NCBI RefSeq assembly: GCF_000948985.2 | Contig: NZ_CP059733.1 | Location: 124,001-188,000, forward strand | Origin: Thalassomonas viridans | Lineage (GTDB): Bacteria > Pseudomonadota > Gammaproteobacteria > Enterobacterales > Alteromonadaceae | Length of the DNA stretch: 64,000 nucleotides | Reading direction: 5' to 3' | Shown: one piece after another, positions 45,006 to 54,378 of the stretch | Numbering within the stretch: the stretch's first letter is position 1 | How the letters are laid out: each line of letters begins with the position of its first letter | Notes under the pieces: generated by a model | The model's input: the letters and a program-made list of their open reading frames with translations, nothing else | Databases searched by the model: none | What the model was told of the DNA's origin: nothing | Made by a program: the position numbers and the translations under genes

Positions 45006-46856
45006 ATGAAGTTATGCTCTTTGATTATTTTTTTTAGCCTGACCAGTCTAATCGCGTCGGCACGTCAGCAAGCACCTGAATATCAGGCAATAGAGGAAAA
45101 TATCACCCGGGTAGAAGATTATTATTTGCGCCAGGATGAAACCTTGCCTTATGAAGCCGTGGTCGCTTTGTCGAGCCAGGTGGTACAAAATCGCCAATAT
45201 TACAGCAGTAATACCCTGGCGAAAGTTTTTGCCCTGCTGGCGGACGCCGCAGACAGCAAAGGGGATGTCGCCGGTGCGGTGCAATTTGCCCGGGACGGCC
45301 TGACCATCAATATTATCGAACCCTGGTTACGCCTGGATCTCCTGCTTAAGCTGGTGAAAGGATATTTTACCGGCGGTAATTTCCAGCGGGTTTTTGAGAC
45401 GGCCGGGGAAATGATGGCACTGGCGGACGGGACACAGGCAAAACAATACCGGCTGATGGCGCTGGCTTACCGGGCGATGAGCAATGCCCTGCTCAACTAC
45501 TCCGAGCAGGCGCTGTCGGATCTGCACCAGGTGGAGCAGTTGCTGGCCAGGCACCAGGAACTTGCCCGGAGCCTGGAGTTATTGCAGCTGCTGGCACAGA
45601 CGCGTTTTTATCTGCATGACTACCAAAGTGCGCTGAGCATGCAGCAGGCAATTTTACAGATGCGTTTTGATCTGGGGCGGAAAAAGAATATAGAGCAAAC
45701 CTATCTGCAGCTGGCGCAGGCCTACCGTTATAACGGCAAACTCGACGATGCCTACCATGCCTATTGGGAAGCAAAAACCTTTGCCGAAGAAAAGTCGGCG
45801 CCTATCCTGATCGGCTATGCGCAGCTGGGACTGGGGCAGGTGTTATTCGCCCAGGGGGCATACGGGGAAGCGGAACAAGCCCTGCTGGCGGCACAAACCT
45901 TGTTCCAGGAGGAAAACCTGAAAAGTCCTTTTTTAACCACGCTGATCACCCTGGCGCAAACCCGGCAGAAAACCCGGGGGACGGCATCCGCCTACCCTTA
46001 TTTGCTGCAGGCGGAAAAACTGTCGGAAAATATGGAGCTGACCCGGGAGCATATCGAACTGTATCCGCTATTGTCGGCCATGTACCGGACACAGCAGGAC
46101 ATTCCCCGCGCCCTGCATGCCTTGCTCACCTATACCGAGCTTCACGAGCGGTTTGTGTTGAATCAAAACAGGCCGGCACCCGACGGCGGTCCGGCTTTAC
46201 TGACCAGTGAAAAAAGCAAACAGCTGGCGGCCAAACTGATAGAAAAAAATGCCCTGCATGCCAGCTTTTCGGAAAAATACCAGGTACAGCAAAAAATCAT
46301 CGTCGTCCTGGCGGTGCTGGTGATTTTCCTGCTGCTGTTTCTGCTGGCGGGCTGGTTAAAATACCGGGCGAAAAAATTGAACCTGGCTTACGACGAAGTC
46401 GAGCAGGCGTCGGATGTCCTGGCAAGCCCGGCCAAGATAAAGCAAATTTATCAGCTGGCTTATAAAATGGCGCGTAAATACGAATATCCGCTGACCGTGG
46501 GGTATTTATCCATCAACAACTGGAAAGAATTGAGTTTTCGTTTTAATAAAAAAATTTTGATGGAGGTAACCAAAACCGTCGCCACCTTAGTGAACGAATA
46601 CTCAGGGGAGTTTGACCGGGCGGGGATGCTGGATGAAGGCGAATATCTGCTGCTGTGCCCCCACCAAAGCGGACATGAAGTGGAAGAAAAGTTACGTAAG
46701 CTGACGGAATCAATAAAAGTGCGTTTTTTTGCCAATTTAGGTGAGTTTTCAGTTAACATTACCTTCTCTTATGATGTACCAAGTGTCCAGGATATAGATC
46801 CCTATATGTTCCTGGCGAAATTAACTGAAGCTACGGGTGATAAATCCTTTTCGTAA
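45006..46856 (+). CDS. TPR sensor protein with degenerate GGDEF domain
   Basis: The 616-residue protein has a Sec signal (about 1-19) and a periplasmic TPR array (about 25-390). One membrane segment (about 427-449, IIVVLAVLVIFLLLFLLAGW) precedes a cytoplasmic GGDEF-like domain (about 465-610). The signature GGDEF is replaced by LDEGEYLL, so cyclase activity is unlikely; it may bind GTP or a partner instead. It is divergent from the riboswitch-GGDEF gene and followed 13 bp later by a membrane coiled-coil gene. Confidence 0.85.
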   Translation: MKLCSLIIFFSLTSLIASARQQAPEYQAIEENITRVEDYYLRQDETLPYEAVVALSSQVVQNRQYYSSNTLAKVFALLADAADSKGDVAGAVQFARDGLTINIIEPWLRLDLLLKLVKGYFTGGNFQRVFETAGEMMALADGTQAKQYRLMALAYRAMSNALLNYSEQALSDLHQVEQLLARHQELARSLELLQLLAQTRFYLHDYQSALSMQQAILQMRFDLGRKKNIEQTYLQLAQAYRYNGKLDDAYHAYWEAKTFAEEKSAPILIGYAQLGLGQVLFAQGAYGEAEQALLAAQTLFQEENLKSPFLTTLITLAQTRQKTRGTASAYPYLLQAEKLSENMELTREHIELYPLLSAMYRTQQDIPRALHALLTYTELHERFVLNQNRPAPDGGPALLTSEKSKQLAAKLIEKNALHASFSEKYQVQQKIIVVLAVLVIFLLLFLLAGWLKYRAKKLNLAYDEVEQASDVLASPAKIKQIYQLAYKMARKYEYPLTVGYLSINNWKELSFRFNKKILMEVTKTVATLVNEYSGEFDRAGMLDEGEYLLLCPHQSGHEVEEKLRKLTESIKVRFFANLGEFSVNITFSYDVPSVQDIDPYMFLAKLTEATGDKSFS

Positions 46857-46869
46857 CGGGTTGTAAAGT

Positions 46870-47439
46870 ATGATTTTTGTTTTGTCTTTGTTACTTATCT
46901 TTGTCCTGGTGAGTATCTATTTTTTCTTCCGGGCTGAAAAGTTGCAGCAGGAGCTGCGGCTGGCCAAACGTGACGCCAGCAATGCGCAGAAAGAAAATAA
47001 ATCCCTGGTGGAAGTCTTGTTGCAGGTGTCGACCCGGTATGAAGAGTTTGCCCAGCACAGGCTGCAGACCATTAAAGACAAGCAGGCCCAGCTGGAAGGT
47101 GACGATCGCCAGCTGCGGATTATCACGCCGTTGATCAAAAATTATGCGCTGATCTTCCGGGAGTCCATGAAAGGCAAGGCGCAACTTAAGGGCGTTACCC
47201 AGAAGTGTTATGAAAGCCAGAAAAAGCACTCCTATAAGGAGTTCACCACTTTTATTGCCGGTTGCGAGTCCCATGTCAAACGCATGTGGTCGGGCAATAA
47301 CCTGAACGGTTTTATTTCTTTGGTGGAAGCCTTGTTATATGAGCAGAATAACCAGTTGCTGGAGCGTATTGCGGAAAAAAATGCCCGGCCCGAAGAGCAG
47401 GAAAAGCCATCCGTAACCAGGGTTAGCGGACGCGGATAG
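46870..47439 (+). CDS. Single-pass membrane coiled-coil protein, unknown
   Basis: The 189-residue product has an N-terminal membrane anchor (about 1-20, FVLSLLLIFVLVSIYFFF), a coiled coil (about 22-80) and a basic helical region with two cysteines (about 113 and 130). No family was recognised. It directly follows the TPR/GGDEF-like gene (13 bp) and is probably co-transcribed. Its last 17 bp overlap the convergent gene at 47423. Confidence 0.7.
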   Translation: MIFVLSLLLIFVLVSIYFFFRAEKLQQELRLAKRDASNAQKENKSLVEVLLQVSTRYEEFAQHRLQTIKDKQAQLEGDDRQLRIITPLIKNYALIFRESMKGKAQLKGVTQKCYESQKKHSYKEFTTFIAGCESHVKRMWSGNNLNGFISLVEALLYEQNNQLLERIAEKNARPEEQEKPSVTRVSGRG

Positions 47440-47677
47440 CGATCTCAGGCCGGGTATCTATATCTCCCTCGGCGGTGATGGTTGCGGCATCCCGGTTACA
47501 CATCAGCACCGCCAGGTTGCCGGCGCGGCTGCAGCGGATAAAGGCCAGATCATAGCCGAACTGGGTCAGGCTGCTGGCGGCAAACTTTTGCGCCAGGGTC
47601 AGCTTGTCCCACAGCATGGCCTTATCGGGGCAATGGTGTCTTCTTTCTAATAATGTATCTCTTGCAAATTCCTGCAT
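47423..47677 (-). CDS. Small conserved-looking protein (84 aa), unknown
   Basis: The product begins MQEFARDTLLERRHHCPDK and contains GYDLAFIRCSRAGNLAVLMC. It is soluble with three cysteines and no obvious zinc site. It converges with the gene at 46870, overlapping by 17 bp, which is short enough for both to be real. No family was recognised. The region up to tesB (47678-47889) holds only promoter-like AT-rich sequence. Confidence 0.6.
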   Translation of the reverse strand: MQEFARDTLLERRHHCPDKAMLWDKLTLAQKFAASSLTQFGYDLAFIRCSRAGNLAVLMCNRDAATITAEGDIDTRPEIAIRVR

Positions 47678-47889
47678 TTACTGCTCCATGGCTGTCTGGT
47701 GCTTAATCAATGAAAAGCCGGCAAAGATCTATAAACCGGACGGTAAACCAGTATATCAAGCTGTATAATAATTGTACAGCTGGTGGTTTTCGGTTCACCC
47801 GGCGACGGGGAGAAAGCGGTGAACCCGGTTGGTATCTTTTGTTTCGCTACGTATAATAACGTATCTTTTGATTAAGCATGTGAACTTAT

Positions 47890-48747
47890 ATGAGTCAGGT
47901 ATTAGATGATTTACTGGCCTTGTTAAAGTTGGAGGTCATAGAGCAGGGATGGTATCGCGGCCAGAGCCAGGATCTGGGGTTTAGGGCCCTGTTTGGCGGC
48001 CAGGTCATGGGACAGGCGTTGTCGGCAGCCCAGGAAACGGTTGCCGCAGACCGTTTTGTGCATTCGTTACATTCGTATTTTCTGCGCCCGGGAGATGCGA
48101 AAAAGCCGGTGCTCTATGAAGTGGAAAATATCCGCGACGGCGCCAGTTTCAGTACCCGCCGGGTCAAGGCGATCCAAAACGGTAAAGCCATCTTTTATAT
48201 GACGGCTTCATTCCAGCTCAGCGAAACCGGCTTCGAGCACCAGGATATTATGCCCCAGGTGCCGGGTCCCGAAGGCCTGGCTTCTTACAGCGATTTTATC
48301 CATCAGCATCAGCAGGCGATCCCTGAAGCTATCCGCGATCTGTTTCTGGCTGAAAAACCCATCGAAATCAGGCCGGTAAAACCTTACAACTGGTTGAAGC
48401 CGGAAAAAAGCGGTAGCAGGTGCCCGGTATGGATTAAAACCAATGGCGCTATGCCGGATGATCTGCGCATTCATACCTATATGCTGGCTTATGCTTCGGA
48501 TTTTCATTTTTTGCCGACCGCCCTGTTTCCGCACGGCGTCAGTCACTGGCAGCCCAATTTCCAGATCGCGACCATAGATCATGCCATGTGGTTCCACCGT
48601 CCGTTCAGGTTTGACGACTGGCTGCTTTACGATATACAAAGCCCGTCGGCAAGCAACGGCCGCGGACTGGTGAAGGGGCAGATCTTCAACCGCCAGGGAG
48701 AGTTGGTGGCCTCTACCATGCAGGAAGGGGTGATCCGCCAGCGCTAA
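47890..48747 (+). CDS. tesB: Acyl-CoA thioesterase II
   Basis: Double-hotdog thioesterase hydrolysing a broad range of acyl-CoAs. The 285 residues match E. coli TesB. Landmarks are FGGQVMGQALSAAQ near 35-48, VHSLHSYFLRPGD (about 58-70), the catalytic-Asp region ATIDHAMWFHRPF near 228-240 and the C-terminal FNRQGELVASTMQEG. Monocistronic. Confidence 0.96.
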   Translation: MSQVLDDLLALLKLEVIEQGWYRGQSQDLGFRALFGGQVMGQALSAAQETVAADRFVHSLHSYFLRPGDAKKPVLYEVENIRDGASFSTRRVKAIQNGKAIFYMTASFQLSETGFEHQDIMPQVPGPEGLASYSDFIHQHQQAIPEAIRDLFLAEKPIEIRPVKPYNWLKPEKSGSRCPVWIKTNGAMPDDLRIHTYMLAYASDFHFLPTALFPHGVSHWQPNFQIATIDHAMWFHRPFRFDDWLLYDIQSPSASNGRGLVKGQIFNRQGELVASTMQEGVIRQR

Positions 48748-48772
48748 TTAAGGCTCTTAACCTGAGTTCCGG

Positions 48773-50014
48773 CTATTTATCCTGCCGCCAGTCAAAACCG
48801 GCCGGATGCTGGAAAATACGCAAACCGAAATGGGGAGCCATGGCATAGATGTGATCAAAAATATCAGCCTGGATCCCCTCATAATTCACCCACACCTGGT
48901 CATTGCTGAAAAAATACAGTTCCAGCGGCAGGCCTGCTCCTGTGGCGGGGAGCTGGCGCACCATGCAGGTCATCTGCTTGTGCACCTTGGCATGTTGTTT
49001 CAGGTATGCCTCGATATAGGCGCGGAAGGTGCCGATATTGGTGAGCTGGCGGCTGTTGAGTTTGTCTTCTTCCCCTAAACCGGCCGCCCGGTTGCTGGTT
49101 TTCAGCTGCTCGCGTTTTTGCGCCAGGTAATCTTTAAGCAGCAAGATCTGCTCTAAGCCGTCAATCTGCTCCCGGGTACAAAAGCCTATGCTGGAAATAT
49201 CAATCTGGATGGCGCGTTTGATGCGCCGGCCGCCGGAGTTGTACATGTCGCGCCAGTTTTTAAAGGAACCGCTGGTTAAGGCATAGGTGGGAATCGTGGT
49301 GATGGTATTGTCGAAGTTTTTGACTTTAACCGTGATCAGGCCTATTTCCAGCACATCGCCGTCGGCACCGAACTGCGGCACTTCAATCCAGTCCCCCGGG
49401 GCCACCATGCGGTTTGCCGATATCTGTATGCTCGCCACCAGGCCTTTAATGGTATCCTGAAAAATCAGCAGCAGGACGGCGGTTAAGGCCCCCAGGCCGC
49501 TGAGCAGGTAAAGGGGGGAGCGCTCAAGAATATAGGAAATGGCCAGGATGGCGGCCACCAGGTGAACGATAAGCTTGAGTACCTGTATGGTGGCGTTAAA
49601 AGGCAGGTAGCGCTCCCGGGAGCTGCGCAGGTATAAGGTTTTAATCACATCAAGCAAAGCGCTGATGGTCAGCGCCACCTGGAAACTGATGGCGCATTTG
49701 GCGGCTACCAGCAAAACATGGCTGTAGAGGCTGTCGGGCGCCAGGAAAACCGGGGTCAGAAAAAGCAGCAGCAGAAAAGGCACCAGCAGGGCGATGCGGG
49801 AAAATACCTGGTGTTCTATCAACAGGTCATCCCAGTTATTGCGGGAGCCCACCACCAGCTTATGCACCAGCACCAAGACCTGGTGCCTGGCCAGGTAGTA
49901 GCCGATGGCGGAGATCAGCAGGATAAGTCCCGTGCCCGCCAGCAGGGCCGTCAGTGCCAGGTAGGCCGGACTGACGCCATTGTCCGCCAGCCACATTGTT
50001 AATACTTGATGCAT
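48773..50014 (-). CDS. ybdG: MscS-family mechanosensitive channel (YbdG-like)
   Basis: The 413 residues match the YbdG branch: five N-terminal membrane helices (between about 15 and 185), then the pore-lining helix and beta domain with LLIFQDTIKGLVASIQISANRM, PGDWIEVPQFGADGDVLEI and the FDNTITTIPTYAL strand. It releases osmolytes on mild hypo-osmotic shock. The long cytoplasmic C-terminal domain is typical of YbdG and longer than in MscS. Confidence 0.9.
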   Translation of the reverse strand: MHQVLTMWLADNGVSPAYLALTALLAGTGLILLISAIGYYLARHQVLVLVHKLVVGSRNNWDDLLIEHQVFSRIALLVPFLLLLFLTPVFLAPDSLYSHVLLVAAKCAISFQVALTISALLDVIKTLYLRSSRERYLPFNATIQVLKLIVHLVAAILAISYILERSPLYLLSGLGALTAVLLLIFQDTIKGLVASIQISANRMVAPGDWIEVPQFGADGDVLEIGLITVKVKNFDNTITTIPTYALTSGSFKNWRDMYNSGGRRIKRAIQIDISSIGFCTREQIDGLEQILLLKDYLAQKREQLKTSNRAAGLGEEDKLNSRQLTNIGTFRAYIEAYLKQHAKVHKQMTCMVRQLPATGAGLPLELYFFSNDQVWVNYEGIQADIFDHIYAMAPHFGLRIFQHPAGFDWRQDK

Positions 50015-50078
50015 GAGCTTGCTTCCCCAGGCCCGGACATTTGCCCGGCTATTGTGTTATACCACTTGTCACTTTAAA

Positions 50079-51020
50079 TTACAGGCTTTTCTTTACCGCG
50101 AGCGGGTCCTGTGAGGCGTATTGTTCCCCGTGCTGCTGGTTCATTGCCTTTAAGGTCTCGTCTTTTTCCAGCCACAACTGGTTCACCCATTTCTGGAAGC
50201 CGATTTTAAATTGTTTGTCGTTATAGTAATCGCCGATCATATGGGATTCGATGGGGATAGTGTCTATGGCGACAACAACCTTTTTCACCCTGCCGGAGAT
50301 AAAATCCAAAAAGCTGGGGATGCCTTGGGGATAAAGGATAGTCACGTTGACGACTTTGGTCAGGTGCTCCCCCATGGCTTCCAGCACAAAGGCTATGCCG
50401 CCGGCCTTAGGCCTTAACAGGTATTGGAATTTTGCCTGTTGTTTGTCGTGTTTGGCCCGGGTGAAGCGGGTGCCTTCGATAAAGTTCATGACACTAACCG
50501 GCTTGTGCTTGAATTTTTCACAGGCCTTGCGGGTGGTTTCTATGTCTTTGCCTTTAAGTTCGGGATGTTTTTTTAAAAAGCTCTGGCTATAGCGTTTCAT
50601 AAAAGGGAAATCCAGCGCCCACCAGGCCAGGCCGAGAAAAGGCACATAGATAAGCTCCTTTTTCAGGAAAAATTTCAGGAAAGGGATCCTGCCGTGCAAC
50701 AAGCGTTGCAGCACCAGGATGTCCACCCAGCTCTGATGGTTGCTCAGTACCAGGTACCAGTCCTGCATGTTCAGGTTTTCCAGACCGGAAACCACAAATT
50801 CGGTTTTGCTGAACAGCTTCTGGTTGAAGGTGTTGACCGCAACCCAGTTGCTGGCCATCTGGTCAAGCAGGTAGCTGAACACTTTCTGCCATAAAGGCAG
50901 GGGTATCAGCGCCTTAAATAATGAAAACACAATAATGGGGCACAACCAGAATAAGGTGTTTACCGTGTAAAACAGGAAAGCGAATAGTGCTTTAATCGGG
51001 CCGGGAAGAAAATTTAACAT
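50079..51020 (-). CDS. yihG: 1-acylglycerol-3-phosphate acyltransferase-like protein YihG
   Basis: PlsC-superfamily membrane acyltransferase of 313 residues. It has an N-terminal hydrophobic region (about 8-45), the catalytic NHQSWVD (HX4D) near residue 93, and the substrate-binding FIEGTRFT near 162. It probably acylates lysophosphatidic acid or a related lysolipid at the inner membrane. It lies 64 bp downstream of ybdG's start on the same strand, and may be co-transcribed with ybdG. Confidence 0.9.
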   Translation of the reverse strand: MLNFLPGPIKALFAFLFYTVNTLFWLCPIIVFSLFKALIPLPLWQKVFSYLLDQMASNWVAVNTFNQKLFSKTEFVVSGLENLNMQDWYLVLSNHQSWVDILVLQRLLHGRIPFLKFFLKKELIYVPFLGLAWWALDFPFMKRYSQSFLKKHPELKGKDIETTRKACEKFKHKPVSVMNFIEGTRFTRAKHDKQQAKFQYLLRPKAGGIAFVLEAMGEHLTKVVNVTILYPQGIPSFLDFISGRVKKVVVAIDTIPIESHMIGDYYNDKQFKIGFQKWVNQLWLEKDETLKAMNQQHGEQYASQDPLAVKKSL

Positions 51021-51522
51021 ATCAATTCGGGTTTAGTTGTCAGTCAAAGGTTTTTCTACGTCAGGCGGCAGCTCAGATTAAGCCGGTCACCCAATATCCA
51101 GTATTTTTTCAAAGGCTAATTTATCATGTCCCGGGTGTCTACCGCTAAATTAATTATTTTACCCGGGAGATTTTCCTTTGGTTGGTGGCCAACCCGGGCG
51201 CGGCCGGCTTCTTTTGCCAATAATAACCCTTTGAAAACAAAATCTGCTCAAAATCTTGTCAGTACCGAAAACTTGTCCGCTTAAAAATGGTTTTCCCCGT
51301 CCCGCCTGGTTTTCCTCCCGGGTAAAATAACGGCAATTTAGCGGCTAACTGAGTTTTACCCCGATTTATTTTTATCGGCAAACGCCTAAAAGTGTGACAT
51401 TTACGTAAAAATACTTTCAAAGCTGTAAAAATAGACTTTTTGTTGAAAAAAGCGGAAAAAGTTGATTGCAAATCACCCTGTTTTCGGGTCATTCTTAGGG
51501 TAACTGATTTGAGGGGGAAGTA
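51021..51522. other. Intergenic region between yihG and proB with an inverted dyad motif
   Basis: No gene is credible here. Two copies of a motif lie in opposite orientation at 51138-51170 (TCTACCGCTAAATT, then TTTTACCCGGGAGA) and 51315-51346 (CTCCCGGGTAAAAT, then AATTTAGCGG). A third related copy is at 44487-44512, before the riboswitch-controlled GGDEF gene. proB is preceded by GAGGGGGAAG, a strong ribosome site. Confidence 0.55.
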
Positions 51523-52644
51523 ATGAATTTTAACCGTGTGGTGATTAAAGTCGGCAGCGCCCTGGTTGCGCCGGATGCCAAGGGGTGTAGCGGTAAATAT
51601 TTACTGGCGATTGCCCGGTTTATTACCCAGTGCCACCAGGCCGGGAAAGAAGTGATTTTGGTGTCATCCGGCAGTGTCGCCGCCGGGCGTAAGTTAATCC
51701 AGCACGGTTCGCCCGTTCCCTCTATTCCCACCAAACAGGCAATGGCGGCGGTCGGCCAGATGCAAATGATGGCCAACTGGCAAAGGTTTTTTGATGTGCC
51801 CTGCAGCCAGCTGCTGATCACCCATGGCGATCTCAAGGACAGGCAAAGGTATATCAATATTAAGAATACCCTGCGCATTCTGCTGGAAAATCATGTGATC
51901 CCTGTGGTTAACGAGAATGATACCGTGGCCACGGATGAACTAAAGGTCGGGGATAACGACAATCTGGCCGCCCTGGTGGCCCTGGTCAGCGAAGCGGACC
52001 GTCTGTTGATCTTAAGCGACGTCGACGGGGTTTTCGATAAAGATCCCCGCAGCCATAGTGACGCCCGAATGCTGCCGGAAATCTCCGATATCACCCCGCA
52101 GATTTATGCCATGGCGGGAGGCACTAAAAACCATATCGCCACCGGCGGCATGCAAACCAAGATTCAGGCGGCGGAAAAAGCCGTGGAAAACGGTATAGAT
52201 ACCTATATAGTCAACGGCAGCAAAAGCGAGGTGTTTGACCGCCTGTTCCGGGGAGAGAATCCCGGCACCCACTTTATTGCCCGTCAGGGGGCAAGCAGAG
52301 CCAGGAAACACTGGCTTAAGCATACGCTAAAAAGCGACGGCCAGCTGCTGGTGGATCCGGGGGCGGTCAAGGCGGTGTCCGAAAAAGGGGCGTCCCTGTT
52401 GCCTTCCGGTATCCTGACGGTAAAGGGAGAGTTTGTTGCCGGGGCGTCGCTGGAGATAGTCAACCAGGATAACGGTGAGGTGATCGCCAAAGGGATTTGC
52501 CAGTATAGCCACAGGGATCTGCAACAGATCAAGGGGCAAAAAAGCGATCAAATTTATAACCTGCTGGGGTTTTGCCCGAGCAAAGTGGTGATACACAGGG
52601 ACGATATGGTGGTGCTGGTAAAAACGGGTGATAACAAGGGGTAA
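51523..52644 (+). CDS. proB: Glutamate 5-kinase
   Basis: First enzyme of proline synthesis; phosphorylates the gamma-carboxyl of glutamate. The 373 residues combine an amino-acid-kinase domain (about 1-255; VIKVGSALV, VSSGSVAAG, NENDTVATDE, GDNDNLAALVA, GGMQTKIQAA) with a C-terminal PUA domain (about 280-365). It precedes proA by 5 bp, so the two subunits of the pathway's channelled step are made together. Confidence 0.97.
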   Translation: MNFNRVVIKVGSALVAPDAKGCSGKYLLAIARFITQCHQAGKEVILVSSGSVAAGRKLIQHGSPVPSIPTKQAMAAVGQMQMMANWQRFFDVPCSQLLITHGDLKDRQRYINIKNTLRILLENHVIPVVNENDTVATDELKVGDNDNLAALVALVSEADRLLILSDVDGVFDKDPRSHSDARMLPEISDITPQIYAMAGGTKNHIATGGMQTKIQAAEKAVENGIDTYIVNGSKSEVFDRLFRGENPGTHFIARQGASRARKHWLKHTLKSDGQLLVDPGAVKAVSEKGASLLPSGILTVKGEFVAGASLEIVNQDNGEVIAKGICQYSHRDLQQIKGQKSDQIYNLLGFCPSKVVIHRDDMVVLVKTGDNKG

Positions 52645-52649
52645 AGAAG

Positions 52650-53912
52650 ATGACAGAAAACAACACATTCAGTATTGCCGAGGCGGCTGCGCAGGCCAAA
52701 AGTGCGAGCCGGGTGGTGGCCCAGTTAACGACAACAGAAAAAAATGCCCTGTTAACGGATATTGCCGCGGCGATTTCTGCCGGTAAAGATTTTATCCTGC
52801 AGGAAAACGAAAAAGACATCAGTGCCGGCAGGGCAAAGGGTCTGACGGATGCCATGCTCGACCGTTTGCTGCTAACCGGCCCCAGGATCGACGATATCGC
52901 CGATGCTATCCGGGAAATCGTCGCCCTGACAGACCCTGTGGGGGATATCAGGAACTTGACCCTGCGCCCTAACGGCATGCAGGTGGGCAAGATGGCCATT
53001 CCGCTCGGGGTGATCGCCATGATTTATGAGGCGCGCCCCAATGTCACCGCCGAAGCGGCAGCCCTGTGCATTAAATCCGGCAACGCCGTGATTTTACGCG
53101 GCGGTTCGGAAGCCATTTACAGTAACCTGGCCCTGGCCCAATGCCTGCACCAGGTATTGCAGCAACACGGCATCAGCCGGGAGATAGTCACAGTGATCCC
53201 GGATACCAGCCGTGGCGTGATCGAGGACTTGCTGAAACAGTCGCAGAGCATAGATCTGGTGATCCCCCGCGGCGGCGAAGGCCTGATCCGTTATGTCACC
53301 GAAAACAGCCGTATCCCGGTGATCCAGCATTTTAAGGGGGTGTGCCACCTCTTTATCGATAAATATGCCGATATCAACAAGGGCCTGGATATTCTGGTGA
53401 ACGGCAAAACCCAAAAACCCAGCGCCTGCAATGCCCTGGAAACCCTGCTGGTACACAAAGATATCGCCGCCGGCTTTTTACCGGCAGCGGCCAAAGCTCT
53501 GGTTCCGGCTCAAGTCAGAATCCATGCCTGTGAGCTAAGCCAGCCTTATTTTCGCGATGCCGCCCCGGCGACACCTGAGGATTACCATGCGGAATACCTG
53601 GCGCAGGAAATTGCCGTCAAAGTCGTGGACGGTTTTGATGCCGCTATCGGCCATATCAATGAGTTTACCTCAGATCATACCGAGGTGATCGTCAGCCAGG
53701 ATTACAGCCGGGCGCAGCAGTTTATCAGGCGCATCAATTCCTCCGTGGTGATGATCAATGCTTCGTCGCGCTTTTCCGACGGTGGCCAGCTGGGGCTGGG
53801 ATCTGAAATAGGCATCTCCACCAGTAAGTTACATGCCTATGGTCCTATGGGGCTTGAAGCCTTGACCACAGAGAAGTTTGTGGTTTTCGGCGATGGCCAG
53901 ATCCGGGACTGA
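52650..53912 (+). CDS. proA: Gamma-glutamyl phosphate reductase
   Basis: NADPH-dependent aldehyde-dehydrogenase-fold enzyme that reduces the unstable gamma-glutamyl phosphate to the semialdehyde. The 420 residues match the family. The catalytic cysteine is in QKPSACNALETLLVH near residue 256, and the nucleotide-binding region has GVIAMIYEARPNVTAEAAAL and RGGSEAIYSN. It follows proB by 5 bp and ends at a strong terminator. Confidence 0.97.
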   Translation: MTENNTFSIAEAAAQAKSASRVVAQLTTTEKNALLTDIAAAISAGKDFILQENEKDISAGRAKGLTDAMLDRLLLTGPRIDDIADAIREIVALTDPVGDIRNLTLRPNGMQVGKMAIPLGVIAMIYEARPNVTAEAAALCIKSGNAVILRGGSEAIYSNLALAQCLHQVLQQHGISREIVTVIPDTSRGVIEDLLKQSQSIDLVIPRGGEGLIRYVTENSRIPVIQHFKGVCHLFIDKYADINKGLDILVNGKTQKPSACNALETLLVHKDIAAGFLPAAAKALVPAQVRIHACELSQPYFRDAAPATPEDYHAEYLAQEIAVKVVDGFDAAIGHINEFTSDHTEVIVSQDYSRAQQFIRRINSSVVMINASSRFSDGGQLGLGSEIGISTSKLHAYGPMGLEALTTEKFVVFGDGQIRD

Positions 53913-53960
53913 CTCAGGGGAAAATAAACCGTTATATTTGCCCCTGAAGCCGTGACATAA

Positions 53961-53994
53961 AAATGCCGGGAGCCGCATATTCCCGGCATTTTTT
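53961..53994 (+). terminator. Terminator of proBA
   Basis: AAATGCCGGGA and TCCCGGCATTTTTT form an 11-bp stem around a 9-nt loop, with a T run. Confidence 0.92.
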
Positions 53995-54054
53995 CTCTGG
54001 TATAAGGCACATCATCACTCCTGTTCATCCATGAACCCGTGATATACGGTTCAT

Positions 54055-54299
54055 CCTGAACCGCCACTCCTTTGCTTCCATGCAACCGCGGCATACCATA
54101 CATCCTGAACCGCCACTTCTTTGCTTCCATGCAACTGCGGCATACCATACATCCTGAACCGCCACTCCTTTGCTTCCATGCAATCGCGGCATACCATACA
54201 TCCTGAACCGCCACTCTTTTGCTTCCATGCAACTGCGGCATACCATACATCCTGAACCGCCATTCTTTTGCTTCCATGCAACCGCGGCATACCATACAT
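54055..54299. repeat. Five tandem copies of a 49-bp repeat
   Basis: The unit begins CCTGAACCGCCACTCCTTTG and ends ACCATACAT; copies start at 54055, 54104, 54153, 54202 and 54251. A few positions vary (CTCC/TTCT/CTTT; ACCGCGG/ACTGCGG/ATCGCGG). 49 is not a multiple of three, so the minus-strand frames that run through it are by-products. It lies between the terminators of proA and ilvC and looks like a variable-number repeat. Confidence 0.95.
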
Positions 54300-54303
54300 C
54301 CTG

Positions 54304-54340
54304 TATATAAAAAGCCGGCTGATTTTCATCAGCCGGCTTT
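54304..54340 (-). terminator. Terminator of ilvC
   Basis: AAAGCCGGCTGAT and ATCAGCCGGCTTT form a perfect 13-bp stem around four bases; on minus it is followed by TTTTTATA. It separates ilvC from the tandem repeat. Confidence 0.9.
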
Positions 54341-54378
54341 CCTTTGTTTCGGAAACTTTATCTTATGCTGTTAACAGC

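Noticed and set aside
44783-45037. 84-codon frame overlapping the start of the TPR/GGDEF-like gene
   Set aside because: It lacks a ribosome site, contains the divergent promoter region and overlaps a well-supported gene.
51259-51492. 77-codon minus-strand frame between yihG and proB
   Set aside because: Composition is AT-rich intergenic, no ribosome site and no recognisable domain.
54055-54299. Possible CRISPR array
   Set aside because: The units are contiguous tandem copies with no unique spacers, and no cas genes are present.
53837-54329. Three overlapping minus-strand frames reading MVCR.CMEAK-like repeats
   Set aside because: They are produced by the 49-bp tandem repeat, whose period is not a multiple of three, so all frames cycle and stay open. 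No ribosome site and no family.
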